64,000 nucleotides of DNA from Pachypanchax playfairii. Lineage: Eukaryota > Chordata > Actinopteri > Cyprinodontiformes > Aplocheilidae. A program made the translations under genes and the position numbers. The notes beneath the pieces are model-generated. The model had not been told where the DNA came from. It ran no database searches and was given only the letters and a program-made list of their open reading frames with translations. Positions 26,301 through 37,244 of the stretch are shown here, in pieces. The stretch lies in the NCBI GenBank assembly GCA_006937955.1, contig SSNP01000020.1:602072-666071 (forward strand), given 5' to 3'. The first letter of the stretch is position 1. Each line of letters opens with the position of its first letter.

Positions 26301-29300
26301 GTGGTTATTTCTAAAGTATTAACCTATAATATGAAACATTTTATATCAAAAAAACGTTGGGAAACACTGATTAACAGACCTTTTAATATGTCTGTGTGAA
26401 GATTCGTCAGGCTTCGGGCTGCAATTCATTAATATTCATTATGCAAATTTGCTGGACTCAGATTGGCTAACAAACTAGCCTATGAGATCAAGATATACAG
26501 TTTCCTTCCTCGCTGTGCTGTGCATGGCAACATCAGACATTCTCTCTTCCTGTTTGCTACATCTTATGCTAACAGCTTTTAGCCAGCAGCATGCTAGGTG
26601 TGGTTTCAACTGCAGGAGCTGATAAATACTAACAAACAAAGGAGTTGTAACGAAACAGATACAGACCGTTCAGACTCGGGTGTTACCGCAACCTGCGTAG
26701 TCTGAGAGATTTAAACTGAAAGAGAAGTTGTTGACCTGTTTTCACACCCACTATGAAGGTAAGAACACCTGTGGAGCTAAAATATTCAACAGAAACCTAA
26801 AAAAACTGTTTTTAGTGGAAGGGACTCTTTAACAGTAAACATTCACATCTGAAATACTTCATTCCAGGGTTAGCGATCAGAAAATGGTTAAATGCTAAAG
26901 TTGCAGAACAGAGGTTGTAACAACAGTGCTGGGCAGCTTTAGAACTTCATGTTACACAGATCTGTCTCGGCTAGAAATACAAATCTAAAATTTGCCACAG
27001 AAAGATGTCAAAATCTTTGAAGCCATTTTAAATGTAGAATCTTCTGCCTTTTTAGGTCTAAACTGGTGATTTAGTATTGTTGGAGGAACTTATTCAGCAG
27101 TGTTGGAAAGATAACCTAATGTCATTATGACAACATTCAAACAATAAATTCTACTGAATGGTGACAGCTAAGGAGGAAGGTGTCAAGGCTGCACCCAACT
27201 AAAAGTCTTCACTCCCTACAACATGTTCCAGCTAAATGCTGTTTGACAGTATTGATGGCATCATCAAGTCTAAATGATGCCCTCATGTTCACAAACTAAT
27301 TTCTATGAAGACACTCAAGGTGGCGACAGATCTGAGGCTTGTGTCAGACAGAATGCTGCATCACTGCCGTCTCTGCAGACTGGGAAGAACAAAAAAAAAA
27401 AACCTGCAGCTCGGTTGTTAGTCCAATTACCTCCTATAATAAACAAATAGTCTGCATGAAATACTCTTGTCTGGTTAAATATTTGCTGCAAACTAGTCAT
27501 TCTTAAACATCTGAAAAAGAATTATTATTTTAGGGCTGTTATGAATGTTTGTCTTTCTCCCCATTTGGATCCTTATAATAAAAGTTGTATCAAATTGTTC
27601 TAAGTCATTTTATTAAACACAAAAACCCAATTTAAGATTTAAAGTTCTGAAATGGTTCCCCAAGAAAGAAAAAAATCCAGTCAACTGTTCAAAGTTTAGG
27701 TTCACATGTTTCTAAACTCCACAACACTTCACTGAAGCATGGCCCTGTTTATCTTTATACATCTCATTATTTTCACCTGAGAGCAGGTGAACCATGACAG
27801 GGACCATCAGTCAGAGCATCCTGTGAAATTCAGGTAAGATGGATTTCAGATACTGTCATCTGCCAGCTTGACTCATCCTGCCGCTTTCACATCGAAGTTT
27901 CTTTAAGATGCCATATCACCTCTCCCAAAACTGTAAAGATGATCAGGTCAGAAATACATTCCTTCAGGTATTAAACACAGAGACCCTTTCAGACGACTTG
28001 AACATCAAGTTACTCGGTTCTTGAATGCTTAATGCTGTTCCACCTGACAGCATCTGGCTGTGATTTGTATTCTTGTCAGTTGTGTTAGAATGTTGTGTAC
28101 TTTAAAAGAACTAGCAGATGGATAATTTGTGAAGCTCCAGGAGTTACCTTGATGAATTAATATGGCAATTTTACTAAATGTGATAGAAAATGTCAAATAC
28201 GAAGCACAAAGACAGAAGGAAATTACAGTACAGACATGAGAGTAGCAGGATTTTTCCTGCAGACAGTTTGGATATTTTCAGCTTCTTCAAACCTTTTCAG
28301 AAGGGCAACTGACTGGGCTTCATGCTAAAGCTAGTAAGCAGCAAACAGCTCTTTTATGTTCATTTTTGGTCCTCTGAGGACAATCAGCTTACAGTAGATT
28401 AAAGAGAGAAGAGGAAAGCTCTGACTTCCAACAGACTCAAAGATGGAGCACAGCTTGTCCTGCGCAGAGCACATTTTTGCCTCGTCACTGCTGCCCCCCC
28501 CCCACCCAGCCAGCCATCAAAAAGATAGAGCTGACTGCCATGTGTGGATTCGTACACATGCCTCTACATACCACACAAATAGAATTATCAGAATTTATGC
28601 CACATGTCACAAAATATCGCATAATGTAAAGAGAGAAACGGTAACACTTAGGAGTCACTGTGCAGTCAGAAAGGTGACCATGACCAAGCAGAATGTGGAG
28701 GCAAAGGAATCTTTACTGCAATACAGAAATACTTCACTGACCTCACAGCTCTGCACAAACATGTGCATGTGGGTCAATAACAATATGAACTTAAAGACCA
28801 CATGACTTTAAAGAGATGGGATTTCTGCACGGACTGAAAGGAAGTGGCACAGATTCCATTAATAAGTGTCTGGTTGCCATAGTGATGGCCATCACTTTTT
28901 AGAGATAGAATTTCTCTCTAACAATTTTCCGTCTTTCCCAGATTTACTTAATCTGACCGTGGCTTTGTCCCAGAATCATGCAGATTACAGGAGCACAATG
29001 CAGAAGGTGACCTCCTGAAAACATGGTCAACATGTTTGGTGTTTACTGCCTCAGTGAGGCAGAAACAGCTTGTCTGAAAGCTCAAACTGGCTTTAGAGGA
29101 AGTCGAAAATTGGAATGTGATAGAAACAAACAGAAAAAGTCTTTCTGATCAGAGTTCAATTCAAGTAAAAAGGCCAAGATAACAAACTGGAAGAGTGATT
29201 AATCTTTTCGAACGCACTCCATTTTCCCCCTTTCCTCTCTGACCAGATGAATATTTCATTGACCACCATCTTCTAAACAATCAATTCATGTGATAACTGA

Positions 29301-32300
29301 GCTGCACCAGGAAAACTTTAACAAGCTCCAAGAAAAGGACAAGTCTTCTTCAGGAAGCAAAAATCCTGATAGTTATTAAACACTTAATCCTTTAAAACAT
29401 GCATCCAAGCAAAATACCAACTAAAGTAGAGTTAAATACTCGTCATTAAAGCATAAAAAACACATGACATTTATAAAACCGTCACATCATGCAGTTTTAA
29501 CACTACATCGGGTGCTGTGAACAGGGTCACTTCCTCTGCCATGTCACTGTTACTGTGAACTGCTTCTGTAACTGTGTCACATAGAAATAAAAAGCCAGAG
29601 TGATCCCAGGTACCAAAATAGTGCAATATAGATAGAAAGCCTACAGAAATCCTCTAAAAAGCTTGTGGTTTTACTTACATTGATGATTCATTTAGCTAGT
29701 GGGTATAATATGATCCGAGTCATGGAAAAATCACAACTGATTCAATTAGAGTTTTTATAGTTCCACTTAGTCCAGACAAAATATTGAACAGCGACATAAA
29801 CACGGAGCACTCACACAGGATGTTTTTTACTTTCCTCAGGATGATAAAAACACTGCAGCTGTCTAAGCTGGAGAATCCTGACAGCACTGTGATCCAGTTA
29901 AGTAACAGAGGACGTAGATACTAAATTATACAGACAGTGACGCAGAGCACGAAGTGCAGACTCAGCTGCACTGCAGACATGTTTAAGATTGATCATAAAT
30001 TGTAGCCACGACTGTTTACGGAGGAAGCAAAGAGAGAAACAGCAGCTGTTTGTTTCTTGACCCATATCACTTGTGTTACAACACTTTCTCAAAGTAAAAA
30101 GTAAAAAAAAAATGAAAAAAATCTCTTGACCTTATGAAACTTTAGTCAAGGATGCCAATATCCCAAACATTAATCAGTGTTTCCCTCTCGCCAGCAAGTG
30201 GCTCAAAAAAAGTCCAAACTATGGTTGTGCTTAACAGGACAGGTGCTCTATCTTTGAACATTTGTGATTTTTTATTCTTCAAAAATACTTTATTCATCTT
30301 TTCTGGTCAAAAGGCAGCTTTAAATATAAAAAGACCTAAAAATAACTTAGGAAAGCTCAGAATCAGCTTTCTAAACTTTTTAGTAGTGCGACTCTTTCTG
30401 TCGTAAGTTAAACAAAAACTGTAATTTGACCTAAAATGTAAGAATTTAAGAATCTGCAGCCCATTTTCAATAATGAGAGGCAATACCTCTGGTTTGAAGA
30501 TACTGAGTGATTGTAACTAAAGTTTTAATTTTAAGATTTAGTATTAACGTGACTTTCAGCTGACACATACATTTTATTAGCACTTGTTTGCAGCTTCTTA
30601 ACTCTCTTTTAAACAAGACCTGCCAAATTAATGAACTAAATTAGGAATCTGTTGACAACAGGATGCTGTGATACTTTAAAATGAGTATAAAACCTGTCAA
30701 GTAACAAAACGAGAGCTAAAATCCTGTAAACATTAAAATAATGAAAGTACAATAAAAGATGATCCTAAACAAAAGTACAAAAGATGGTAAAATATCTGAG
30801 TTATATAATTTTTATATTTTGTTCCTGTTCAGATGTACCTTTGTTTAGCACCAAATAGCAAATGTTAGCATGCTAACATTATAAGATAGTGCCTATATCA
30901 AAGATCAACCACATGGTCAACTGTCACTGATCATGCAGTGATGCCACAATGAGACTAATTATGAATATAAATTGCTGCTACCGGGTTTACAGGTTTGACT
31001 ATGTTACTGTAAAGTTTAGAACACACTCTCGAGCCTTACAAATGTGTGGTCAGATGTGAGATGCTTATTTCCACTTTATTTAATATGAAGGGAGTGACCC
31101 ACTTATAAGATGTTACAGAGAGGTGTTTAAAAGAAATTGGTTGAATGTTAAAGGACACTGAGCACAGACAGTGAAGTAGGAACATCATTTAAAGTGATGT
31201 AATTTTCTGAAGCATCTGTTAAATTAGGCTCAGACTGTCCTGTCAAGATGGTCAACCCTTTTACTGCTGTGTCCCAACGTTCAACCTGACAGAAACAATC
31301 TGTCCAGTATCTGTCTTATTGTCCATTTACACCATAACTGTAGTCCTCCACTGCAGTTAACACAGTTCATCACTCTGAGAATGCAACAGTGGCACACAGT
31401 GTACTCACTCTAGATACAAACATTTAACTTGACCTTCTTCAGACAAGACATCTGTTACTGAAGAGCATTTATCCGTTTTTTTTATCTTTCTTTCAATGAG
31501 ATACTTCCATTTTTTGTTGCTACTAAATAACTGCAGCACTCATATGCTGACAGACATCCTCCACCTCCCCCACTGATAGGGAGGCAGGCGTGCACACAAA
31601 CAGGCGAGGTGAGGAGAGGAGAGCTGTATTACACACCCATCACAATCAGAACGCAAACAACATAAAAGCAGGTTGTGGACTTACAAAACAGTTGAGCATG
31701 GAGCAGGACACCTTTCCTGCGAGGCTCATGTCGAGGACAAGCAGGACTGTGCCTGAAAGACACGGCGCCTAGAGAGCAGCAGCACGACCAGAGCGCGAGG
31801 AGCCGGCATAACCATCCTTCTTCCAGCTCCTTCAGTCCCCGTCTGCTCCAAACCCTTAAGCCTGCCAACCCCCTCCACCCAGCCACCTTCTGCACGTTTC
31901 CACTTCTCAAAATGTGCTGTGGGACAACACACCGGCTTCAGTATCCCAAACCCACGCCCCTCCACCACTCCAGAGAGGGGGGAGGGAGTACGTCAGTGTA
32001 TGAAAACAGTCCCTGTTGCACAGCTGAGGAGGATAGTCCGTAAAAGATACAAAAAATAAAACAGCAATCCAGCCAATCAGTTGAGTTCAAGCGGAGGAGA
32101 AAGCTGAAATCACTGCAGATGTACCTCCTCATTTCTACCGAGTGTTAGGAAGACTGCAAGAGGAAAAACAGAGACGGATGCTAAGCTCCGCCCTCTGCAA
32201 GTGGATCAGCCTCCCTCTCTCACATTCATGTGCTCAGATTTCTCCCCATCTCTCTCATTCCTTTCTCCTCCCCCACTCCCTCCTTGTGATACCTTCTTAT

Positions 32301-35300
32301 ATAAATATGCTTCTCACTCAGCAATGTGGCGGTAAAGCTGAACCAGGAGATGCTGCTTCACAAGTCCAACCAGATACACAGTGTATTCTGAAAGAGCGCA
32401 ACAGTTCCTCTTGGTGAAAGGAACCCCATCAATACATGGGGGGGGGGGGTGAGTTACCTGACACTTCATCCACAGGACACATAGTATGTGTTGTGAGTCC
32501 CGTGTACCCCCACTCACCCACCCATTAAGCACCTCCTCAGTGTGGTTGTGACAGCCATATTCACTGTATTAGGCAACCCACAATGGTGCCCGCTATTGGC
32601 TGGTAGATGTAAACATAATGTCAGTGTCGCGCCCGTCAAAATCAACTATTATATTCTACTTCAAATATAATTTTCAAAAAGAAATACTGTACTTTCATTC
32701 TGCATCCCTCTAAACGCCCCATGGAGGTATTAAGTTTTTAACAATATATATGAAAATATTCCATATTTATCCTTTAATCTTTCTTTTTCAAACAATTAAA
32801 AGTGACCCTGCAGGCAGACATGCTTCAGTCCACCAGGGCAGCTTGTTTGGGAGAGTTTCAGTTGTTGTGCTTCAGAAGAATTTCACAAATAAACAAGTTT
32901 TCTTCACATTGTCTGTGGTGACAGCAAGCGAAACAAAATCCTTAGTCTTTCTACCACATCAGCTGCTCTAGTGTTTCATATCCAAATCCATTCATCTCTC
33001 TCTCTTTACTAACAGAATCACCTGTTGGTCCACATCTAATGGTTTCAGGAACCTGGTCCTGTCCTCTTATGGGACGATGTATCTGTGTGTGTGCACGCAA
33101 GCTCAGTTCAAAGGTCTGAGAAGTAACAGAAACTGTGAGCATCTCTCTGAGGCGACATAAAGGACGTGTTGAGGTAAAAGGTTATCTGGAACAATAACGT
33201 TACAGGAACTTTGTGTTCTTGTTTAGAAAAACGGCTGTAAAATTAAAGTAAATTGTGCTGAGATCAAATCTAAACAATAAAAAATGCAAAGTTAGTTTAA
33301 CGTTTGTAACAGTGGTAGTTTGGTGTTAAAAGTCAGAGTTCACGTCTTCATTTGATACGGGGGAGCTGAGTATGTGTGTGCACGCATGTGTGCGCGTGTG
33401 TGTGCGTTATCCCAACATAACCCTGAAGTTTCAATTCAACACGATTTCTAAACTAAGAGAACCACTGATCTGAGTTGGTTGGCAGACATAAACAACTGAG
33501 AACGTTGCAATTAATTTGTGATCCTTAAATTCTCCATCTCCAGCGACAAACTCGAGCACTAGGTTTGGCCTGGTGCACTTCTTAAAAATTAAAACCCAGA
33601 ACAGAACAGCAGGCGATCACTGCAAATAAGATGTGACGCATTTTGTTGTGTCTTTCTAGAGGGAAAATAAAACATTGTTTTCATTATGGATACAAAAATA
33701 TTTGTGTTTTTATGGTCTAAATAAAACTAATTAACACAAGCTGAACCCAAAACTATTGCTCAAATTTGATGCTTTGTTTTCCAGACAATTCTAATAATTA
33801 AAGGGAAAAGGTTTTTAACGCTTTACTATTAGTTCTTAACCTTTATCTTATCATCAAGATACAGAATCTCACTTGTGAGAGAGTTCTGTCCAAGACGGCA
33901 GCAACTAAGTTCCACATAAAAATAAATGAATGAAAAACATAAAACAAACTTTTGTCTTAAACAGCAGAGGAACCAAGAAAGAGGAACTGACATACAGGTC
34001 ACTGAACTAAGTGCCAAAGTGACAAATGTTTGAATGGCACAAAAAGAATTATTAGTAGACCTGCAGACACTGAGAGCCTGACTTTATAAATAATAAGGTC
34101 AAACTGTAGTAGAAGCAAAGGTTCCTTCTGTCAAATCATTAACAGCAACCTTAACTAACCTCCAGACTTCAGTTGCAGGCCAGTCGGTTGCTCGCTGGTC
34201 AATGAATGAAAAGTAAATCTAGTCAAAAACCCACCAACAAACCACCAAGTGATTCAATCCTTTTTGAACCAGATGACATTAATGTGAAGATCAAAATCAC
34301 TCAGCTCTGTATGATGCAGCCACATCAACATTAATCTCACTAACTCCTAATACATGAACAAGGTAAATTTACAACTCACAACAGATACCAAACAAGCCCA
34401 TTGTCCCCAATTCCACGCTCATATCATCCTGCTAACAAATGCACGGCCTGAATGAACAGTGTGAACTCGATACCTTCCATCTTGTTTAAGTAGAGAGAGA
34501 AAAAAGCTTGAGGCTGGAAAGCAATTAAAATGTGCCTCTTTAAAAAGGGATTAAGATGATCACATTACCTTAAGTAACACTAACCCACCTGAGAATGTCA
34601 CTTTTAGAACTATACAGGAACAAATACATTATAAGACAACTTTAAAAAGGATGACCGATGTAGTTTTATATCATTAATGTCAAACCATTTGTAATTTTCT
34701 AATGCAGCCTTGGCTTACGTGCTGTGACTGAGGTGTTGTAGGGCGTGTCCAGCACACCTGACATTCTTGGCTGCACATGCAGAACATAACTGTGACCACA
34801 CCCAGACACACAACACTTATGCAAGGCTCAGGAAGCAGTATGATGACTGAAGAAATACATGAACTTAAACTTACCTGCAGCTTTAGGTCAGCACTCAGAG
34901 CTCTGCATGGAAACTAAGAGCTCCCATTAGAAGGCTGAGAACTGGGCAACCAGCCATAGTGACATTCTTTGGACCCAGTTGACCAGAACTTCAGGACACA
35001 CAGTCTTCTGTTACACTTCCTGTTTCTGTTCTATAAAATCTGTGCCCTTTAGTTTAAAATAAATGATGTCAATCATCCAATTGATTATTTGGCGTGATGA
35101 CTAAACAAGCCTTCAGGTGGCCAAAATTCTCCTAAATAACACAATGCATATTAAAACCTGTTTTGTATGGTTTATACTGAAAAAAGCTAAATACTAAGTT
35201 GTGAAGCTCACAATGCAAATGAACATTTTACAAGCTCTGAAAAGTTTGGACAAACACCTTTCTACATCCTGATCAGATTGAACTAGTAATTAATTAAAAG

Positions 35301-37140
35301 AAAAATCCTATTTGACCAATTTGAAATGGAAGTAAGACATTAACCTAAATCTAAAAACTTCAGAATGCTGCACAAAAAATACAATCTTAGTTTTATCAGC
35401 TCTTAAGACTTTGTTATTAAATGTCGTGTGGCTCTTCAGATGAACCGAATCCAGGTCGGGGTGCACAACACAACTTCTGATAACAAAGGAGACAATGTGG
35501 CAGAAAGTCTCATCACAGATGCAACATGGTACCTGTGATAGAGCTTTTATTGAACCAGATGCAGAAGAGTACTGTGTCTTACTGTTTTTTCACTTTCATA
35601 GTAGTAAAACATAGTTCAGATGTTGCATGAATCATTAAAACATAAAATATTTACATCAAAGTCACTGATCTGCTTGAAAAACCTCTTAACACAAAATGCT
35701 CTTTATCTCAGCTTTTAGTCCTGAAACGTGTGGATTTTCATAAAAGTTCCTCTTTTGTACTGCAGATTACTAAATAACGGCAATTTTTTATTTTATTTTG
35801 AAGGAAGAAAGACTAAATTTTGTGCTGATGGTTTCAGAATTCACATAGTCATAGGAGAAAATATTCTGTGGGCCTTCAAAAATCAGTAAAAATGCTAAAT
35901 ATCTCTGGCACTGGGGGGGATATGAAATCTGAAAGTGGCACTGAATAAGTTAAAAGCTGGTTTGGACAGAAATCATTGTTTATAATAACTATTCCCTGTC
36001 CAGACTTCCTGGTTCCATAGTGAATCACATGTCAACCTGCAGGTTACCAAGTCTTCAACACAAGCAGTTGTAATTCCACAACAACCAGCAGCAAAGAGTA
36101 AAAGAAGCAGCCCTGAGGTAACTTGTAGTAAACCTAACAAACCACCACATCCTTCCCAAAAACTGAACTAATACAAGAGAAACAAAAAGAGGATCAACAC
36201 TGGAACTGGCAACCCAGGAGAAAAATCAGGGAGGGGAGGGGGTGAGTGGCTGAGAGCGGAGGGGTTTGTTTTACTGCATGACCTGTGGGACTCTGATTTG
36301 ACCACAAGGTCTAATTCTTAAATATTGCACCTTTAAATAGAGAGCATTTACTTTTTCAAACAAGAACCTGGCTGGTCTGGATAAGTTTCTTCTCTCTATA
36401 AATAAAAAAAATAAACATTTAATATTAACTATTGGTTGTCGATTTGAAAATTTGTTAAAGAGGCCATTTCATACAAATTTCAGGACTTTGTGGTTATTTC
36501 TTAAGTATTAACCAGTAATATGAAACATTTTATATCTAAAAAATGTCAGGAAACATTTATTAACAGATCTTTTAACCTGTCTGCATTAAAATTCAGCTGG
36601 TTCCGTCAGGCTTCGGCAGCAGCTCATTGAGAGCATATGAGAGAAAGGTATACGGTTTCCTGCCCCGCTACGCATGGCAACAGCACACCGAGTCTCTTCC
36701 TGTTTGCTACGTCTTATGCTAACAGCTTTAGCCAGCAGCATGCTAGGTGTGGTTTCAACTGCGGGAGCTGATGAATACTTATGAACAAAGGAGTTGTGAT
36801 GAAACAGATACAGGCCGTTCGGACTTGGGAGAACTCGGGTTTTATCACCACCTGAGTAGTTTGAGAGATTAAATCTGAAAGAGAAGTTGCTGACCTTTTT
36901 TCACACCCACTATGAAGGTAAGAACACCTGTGGAGCTAAAATATTCAACAGAAACCTCAGAAAATCTGATTTTAATGGAAGGGACTCTTTAAAATTTAAA
37001 AAATCTGTAAGGGGCAATTACTTTTTCACGGACTGATAGTGTGTTCAAGACAGAATACAGATTTAACTTCATCAGCAATATGCAGCAGAATTTATATTAA
37101 CATAAATAATCCCTCCCCTTAACTGGGATTGGCTCACCAT
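7808..37140 (-). CDS. mtmr4: Myotubularin-related protein 4 (FYVE-domain PI3P 3-phosphatase), complete
   Basis: Known role: removes the 3-phosphate from PI3P and PI(3,5)P2 on early and recycling endosomes and damps TGF-beta/BMP Smad signalling. Coding exons in transcript order: 37138-37140, 25464-25553, 20976-21092, (19914-19943 optional), 18896-18978, 17646-17812, 17450-17546, 15361-15474, 15087-15277, 14066-14191, 13722-13833, 11379-11574, 11078-11263, 10750-10920, 10269-10423, 8718-10122, 8475-8585, 8300-8388, 7808-7985. All joins keep frame and sum to 3,591 nt, i.e. 1,196 residues, near the human length (~1,195, recalled). Domains: PH-GRAM about 30-150, phosphatase with HCSDGWDRT (Cys406, Arg412), disordered acidic/Pro-rich linker in the 1,405-nt exon, coiled coil about 1019-1056, FYVE about 1105-1180. 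MTMR4 rather than MTMR3: start GEEGPPSLEYIKAKDLF and end QQLKKAIATASS are MTMR4-like. Start ATG has A at -3 and G at +4 after splicing. Confidence 0.95.
8718..10122 (-). CDS. mtmr4: mtmr4 large linker and coiled-coil exon
   Basis: This single 1,405-nt exon encodes residues 603-1071. It opens with RLPKTRSMDNLLSAIENG and the NLNKHCQEG stretch shared with MTMR4, then a long acidic, Ser/Pro/Thr-rich segment that differs freely from mammalian MTMR4. A conserved island follows (SQSQLSDLSLLGSHWDSVQG), then a Pro-rich stretch, YLDDDGLPVP, and a coiled coil (QQRLRQIEAGYKQEVEVLRQ). The place where I recall a PPLY Nedd4-binding motif in human MTMR4 reads TPAY here. The donor is AATGTC on the plus strand at 8,718, minus-strand ATT|GTGAGT. 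Confidence 0.9.
11379..11574 (-). CDS. mtmr4: mtmr4 phosphatase active-site exon
   Basis: The exon carries the myotubularin CX5R signature HCSDGWDRTPQ, with nucleophile Cys406 and Arg412 by my count, so the enzyme should be active rather than a pseudophosphatase. It begins one base into the Asn codon completed from exon 13722-13833 (PDPGN|WLSALEST) and ends at DPYYRTLE, which joins GFQVLVETEWLDYGHKFGD in the next exon. Confidence 0.93.
11655..12020. repeat. Degraded interspersed repeat in mtmr4 intron
   Basis: TTCATTTATATAGAACATTC, an A-rich middle with repeated AAAACATTAAAA words, then TGAGAGGAAGTGAGTTCCAC followed by AGGGGGAGGAGCCACTGCTG. It resembles the same broad class of fish repeats as 2,755-2,860, with a longer body. 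Confidence 0.45.
13640..13673. repeat. (GGGA)n microsatellite
   Basis: About eight tandem GGGA units lie just downstream (plus coordinates) of nothing coding, 49 bp from mtmr4 exon 13722-13833 on its intronic 3' side. Confidence 0.9.
15775..16590 (+). pseudogene. Degenerate, internally deleted Tc1-family relic
   Basis: Ends resemble another Tc1 family: CTTACCAAAAGTATTGG at the left and AAAACTTTTGGCATGC at the right. Inside, plus-strand translation begins GRSQELSEFQ (the usual transposase start of that family), and near 16,370-16,420 comes FGRRRIMVWGCF, the segment after the first catalytic Asp. Stops and deletions elsewhere. It sits in an mtmr4 intron. Confidence 0.7.
19118..19570. mobile_element. 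Miniature element with CTTAAAGGTG ends, copy 1
   Basis: The left end is CTTAAAGGTGTAATATG and the right end TTTTGCACCTTTAAG, giving short inverted repeats. The interior (ACTTCCTGGTTCCATAATGA to GGGAGGGGAGAGGGTGAG) is shared with 35,967-36,340. No coding capacity. It lies in an mtmr4 intron. Confidence 0.7.
19914..19943 (-). CDS. mtmr4: Candidate 30-nt in-frame mtmr4 microexon
   Basis: Lying between exons 20976-21092 and 18896-18978, this stretch is bounded on the minus strand by TTTTTAG and TTT|GTGAGT. It has phase 0 on both sides and no stop, adding TYPGVDNEIF between DSVIN and VPLRLIES inside the PH-GRAM domain. Recalled human MTMR4 goes straight from VIN to VPLR, so the exon would be optional or fish-specific. 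The splice sites and frame are seen; its use is inferred. A chance match cannot be excluded. Confidence 0.5.
21325..21660. repeat. Interspersed repeat shared with hpd intron 13
   Basis: Blocks such as AACATGTTCAGCTTCATAT, GATGGTCCAACAATAGACTA, AATAACTTCAGTAATTCAGG and GTGTTCTGATGATTTATGCT recur at 49,435-49,800 with moderate divergence. Family unknown; probably a non-autonomous DNA element. It lies in an mtmr4 intron. Confidence 0.75.
24935..25123. repeat. 26-bp minisatellite
   Basis: Seven units plus a partial start at 24935 and every 26 bp to 25117. The unit is ACCATCGTAGTCCTGACTCC followed by TGCAGA. Three adjacent units carry ACCACCGTAG instead of ACCATCGTAG. It lies in an mtmr4 intron; nearly identical units point to recent expansion. 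Confidence 0.95.
26060..26195. repeat. Short interspersed repeat fragment
   Basis: CCTGCATGCACAAGGAGGAC to GCTAACCAACAGTACCACCA follows the pattern of a very common fish repeat (name unknown to me) with GAACCCAGGATCTTCT followed by a row of ACC-rich words. It is degraded and lies in mtmr4 intron 2 upstream. Confidence 0.5.
26268..26832. mobile_element. TTAA-ended miniature element, copy A
   Basis: About 565 bp, starting AAAGAGGCCATTTCATAC and ending GGAAGGGACTCTTTAA, which are inverted matches. The inner sequence is shared with copies at 36.46 and 40.45 kb (CAGCATGCTAGGTGTGGTTT, CCCACTATGAAGGTAAGAAC). TTAA at the ends suggests a piggyBac-like target site, but the left TTAA is mutated here. 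Confidence 0.75.
31685..31729 (-). CDS. Candidate alternative first coding exon of mtmr4
   Basis: On the minus strand an ATG opens a 15-codon segment, MSLAGKVSCSMLNCF, that ends at a strong donor TTT|GTAAGTCC with phase 0. It would join directly to exon 25464-25553 to give a protein starting MSLAGKVSCSMLNCF-GEEGPPSL. The sequence upstream on that strand (to about 32,000) is clearly more GC-rich than the surrounding intron, and a CCAAT box sits at about 32,074, which fits an internal promoter. The two cysteines could be lipid-modified. All of this is inference from splice geometry; no transcript is seen. Confidence 0.4.
35967..36340. repeat. CTTAAAGGTG-end element, 5'-truncated copy 2
   Basis: From TTTATAATAACTATTCC to TATTGCACCTTTAAA this is nearly the same as the 3' two-thirds of the element at 19.1-19.6 kb (shared GAATCACATGTCAACCTGCA and AGCAGCCCTGAGGTAACTTG). 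The left end is not recognisable. Confidence 0.7.
36455..36992. mobile_element. TTAA-ended miniature element, copy B
   Basis: About 538 bp, TTAAAGAGGCCATTTCATAC to GGAAGGGACTCTTTAA. It has the same internal landmarks as copy A (GCATGCTAGGTGTGGTTTCA, ATGAAGGTAAGAACACCTGT). It lies 150 bp from the mtmr4 ATG exon. A fragment GGGGCAATTACTTTTTCAC from another element follows at about 37,012. Confidence 0.75.
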
Positions 37141-37244
37141 GCTTCCAGCCCCTGGTGTAAACAGCGACTCTGGGTGCTCCTCTTCAGATCCCTCCCTCTC
37201 CTCCTCCTCCTGTCTTCTGAGCTGTGTCGTGCCACCAAGAAATA
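37138..37244 (-). CDS. mtmr4: mtmr4 exon with start codon at the splice donor
   Basis: The minus strand has a good acceptor (a run of T then ATCTTGACAG, ending at 37,245), about 104 nt of 5' UTR containing no other ATG, and then ATG at 37138-37140 followed at once by GTGAGC. Only the initiator Met is encoded here; exon 25464-25553 starts GGT GAA GAG. The 11.6-kb intron between them is the longest of the gene. The upstream non-coding exon(s) should lie at 38.15-38.35 kb or about 42.9 kb. Confidence 0.75.

Larger units (their letters stand above)
25554..37137 (-). other. mtmr4 long 5' intron
   Basis: 11.6 kb. It contains TTAA-ended copies A and B, a truncated CTTAAAGGTG element, GT-rich simple sequence near 33.37 kb, and the GC-rich patch 31.56-32.3 kb with the candidate alternative first exon. 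Apart from that patch I see nothing coding. Confidence 0.65.

Noticed and set aside
28443..28805. 120-codon plus-strand frame
   Set aside because: No recognisable domain, splice context or composition change; chance frame in an mtmr4 intron.
34860..34920. Minus-strand GCAG|GTAAGTTT as an mtmr4 exon donor
   Set aside because: No acceptor or frame supports it and the segment contains a stop after its only ATG; could be a rare UTR exon but unsupported.
7808..37140. Gene as mtmr3 instead of mtmr4
   Set aside because: The N-terminus GEEGPPSLEYI and C-terminus QQLKKAIATASS fit MTMR4 as recalled; MTMR3 ends differently.
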